From Thermoplasmatota archaeon (GTDB lineage Archaea; Thermoplasmatota; Thermoplasmata; UBA10834): DNA of 30,161 nt. A model generated the notes under the pieces. That model worked only from the letters and a program-made list of their open reading frames with translations, had not been told where the DNA came from and did not search any database. The translations under genes and the position numbers were made by a program. Location: NCBI GenBank assembly GCA_030836605.1, contig JAUPMC010000010.1, positions 1 to 30,161 on the forward strand, written 5' to 3'. Shown in pieces: positions 29,327 through 30,161 of this stretch (the stretch's first letter is position 1; the number at the start of each line of letters is the position of its first letter).

Positions 29327-29494
29327 GGAGACTCCCCGTGCGGCGAAGGGCCGCGTGAGAGAAATAAAAAGGGGGGAGGATAACTGAATCCGGAAGAGTC
29401 CAGCGCCTAATAAATGTTATCATTATCGATACTGAGAATTCGCTCCGTTAAGCGCCTGGGAACTTCATCTATCGGCCCTGATGGCCGCGGGGCC

Positions 29495-30161
29495 TCATCT
29501 CCCGAGCTGCTTCTCCTTCTCCGCGACAATCAGCCGGGTCTTGATCACCGTGTCGGGGTTGAGCGAGATGCTGTCGATGCCGCACTCGACGAGGAACTCG
29601 GCGAACTCGGGGTAGTCGGACGGGGCCTGGCCGCATATCCCTATCTTCTTCCCCTTGGCCTTCACGGTCTTTATCACGCTCGCGATCATCCGCTTCACGG
29701 CTGGGCTGCGCTCGTCGTACAACTTGGACACGAGCTCCGAGTCCCTGTCCAGGCCGAGCATGAGCTGGGTGAGGTCGTTCGACCCTATGGAGAAGCCGTC
29801 GAACACCTCCGCGAACTCCTCCGCGAGGACGACGTTGCTCGGGATCTCGCACATGACGTATATCTCGAGGCCGGCCTTGCCCTGCTCGAGCCCGAACTCG
29901 GCCATGGTCTTGACGACCTTCCGGCCCTCCTCAGGGGTCCTGCAGAACGGGACCATGACCTTGACGTTGTCGAGGCCTTTCTCCTCCCTGACGCGCTTCA
30001 GGGCCTTGCACTCGAGGCCGAAGGCGGCCTTGAACTTGGGGTCGTAGTACCTGGACGCGCCGCGCCAGCCGATCATCGGGTTCGACTCCGTCGGCTCGTA
30101 CAGCCATCCACCCATAAGGCCCGCGTACTCGTTCGTCTTGAAGTCCGAGAGCCTGACGATG
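29495..30161 (-). CDS. ppsA: Phosphoenolpyruvate synthase, C-terminal part
   Basis: The last ~222 residues of the gene; the N-terminus lies beyond the window. The PEP-binding TIM-barrel domain is seen: ESNPMIGWRGASRYY, VMVPFCRTPEEGRKV, IYVMCEIPSNVVLAEEF, SIGSNDLTQLMLGLDRDS, and the catalytic cysteine in GICGQAPSDYPEFAEFLVE, ending ISLNPDTVIKTRL. The enzyme makes PEP from pyruvate and ATP for gluconeogenesis, or runs in reverse. Pyruvate phosphate dikinase shares the domain, but the GQAPSD and GLDRDS wording fits the synthase. The stop TGA is at 29495-29497. Confidence 0.95.
   Translation of the reverse strand, partial: IVRLSDFKTNEYAGLMGGWLYEPTESNPMIGWRGASRYYDPKFKAAFGLECKALKRVREEKGLDNVKVMVPFCRTPEEGRKVVKTMAEFGLEQGKAGLEIYVMCEIPSNVVLAEEFAEVFDGFSIGSNDLTQLMLGLDRDSELVSKLYDERSPAVKRMIASVIKTVKAKGKKIGICGQAPSDYPEFAEFLVECGIDSISLNPDTVIKTRLIVAEKEKQLGR

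Noticed and set aside
28078..29358. 426-residue plus-strand frame overlapping the MFS transporter
   Set aside because: Arg, Gly and His-rich composition without membrane segments; the transporter frame has motif A and 12 helices.

Overview
The window is a gene-dense, high-GC stretch of an archaeal chromosome. Archaeal markers are aIF2-gamma next to ribosomal protein S6e, the cluster L7Ae, S28e, L24e, ndk and aIF5B, pantoate kinase with CoaBC, a CTP-dependent riboflavin kinase, archaeal-type prolyl-tRNA synthetase, HerA, and TrmI. Most first genes have a TATA-like octamer about 25-35 bp before the start codon and little or no leader, while downstream operon genes carry GGAGG-like ribosome binding sites. 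I infer a euryarchaeal or Thermoplasmatota-like heterotroph; the exact lineage cannot be fixed without a search. There are no rRNA or tRNA genes, insertion sequences, CRISPR arrays or phage genes that I can see.

Layout. 1-565: the end of glycine dehydrogenase subunit 2 (gcvPB), convergent with a stand-alone Lrp/AsnC ligand-binding domain. 746-3463: thymidylate kinase, then CoaBC and pantoate kinase (coenzyme A synthesis). 3443-5393 (minus): HerA helicase and a DUF357 protein. 5456-7757: PRPP synthetase and prolyl-tRNA synthetase. 7761-9156: a two-helix membrane protein, a double zinc-ribbon membrane protein that seems to begin at a CTG codon, and MsrB.

9196-13743 (minus) is the accessory highlight: a four-cluster ferredoxin plus a tungsten/molybdenum aldehyde:ferredoxin oxidoreductase (AOR) form one unit, followed by a second four-cluster ferredoxin plus a class III aminotransferase. 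The obvious reading is transamination of an amine to an aldehyde, then oxidation of the aldehyde to an acid with electrons passed to ferredoxin. Both control regions (13744-14064 and 11128-11483) hold palindromes and repeats.

14065-18341: TrmI and the purS-purL-purQ operon, whose product (FGAM synthetase) lies in the purine pathway fed by PRPP. 18348-24567 (minus): RbkR-type riboflavin kinase/regulator, PIN protein, aIF2-gamma, S6e, aIF5B, ndk, L24e, S28e and L7Ae, that is translation and nucleotide supply. 24768-29326: a RACo-like corrinoid-protein reductive activator, a saccharopine dehydrogenase-like oxidoreductase and an MFS transporter, each with its own promoter. 29495-30161 (minus): the C-terminal part of phosphoenolpyruvate synthase.
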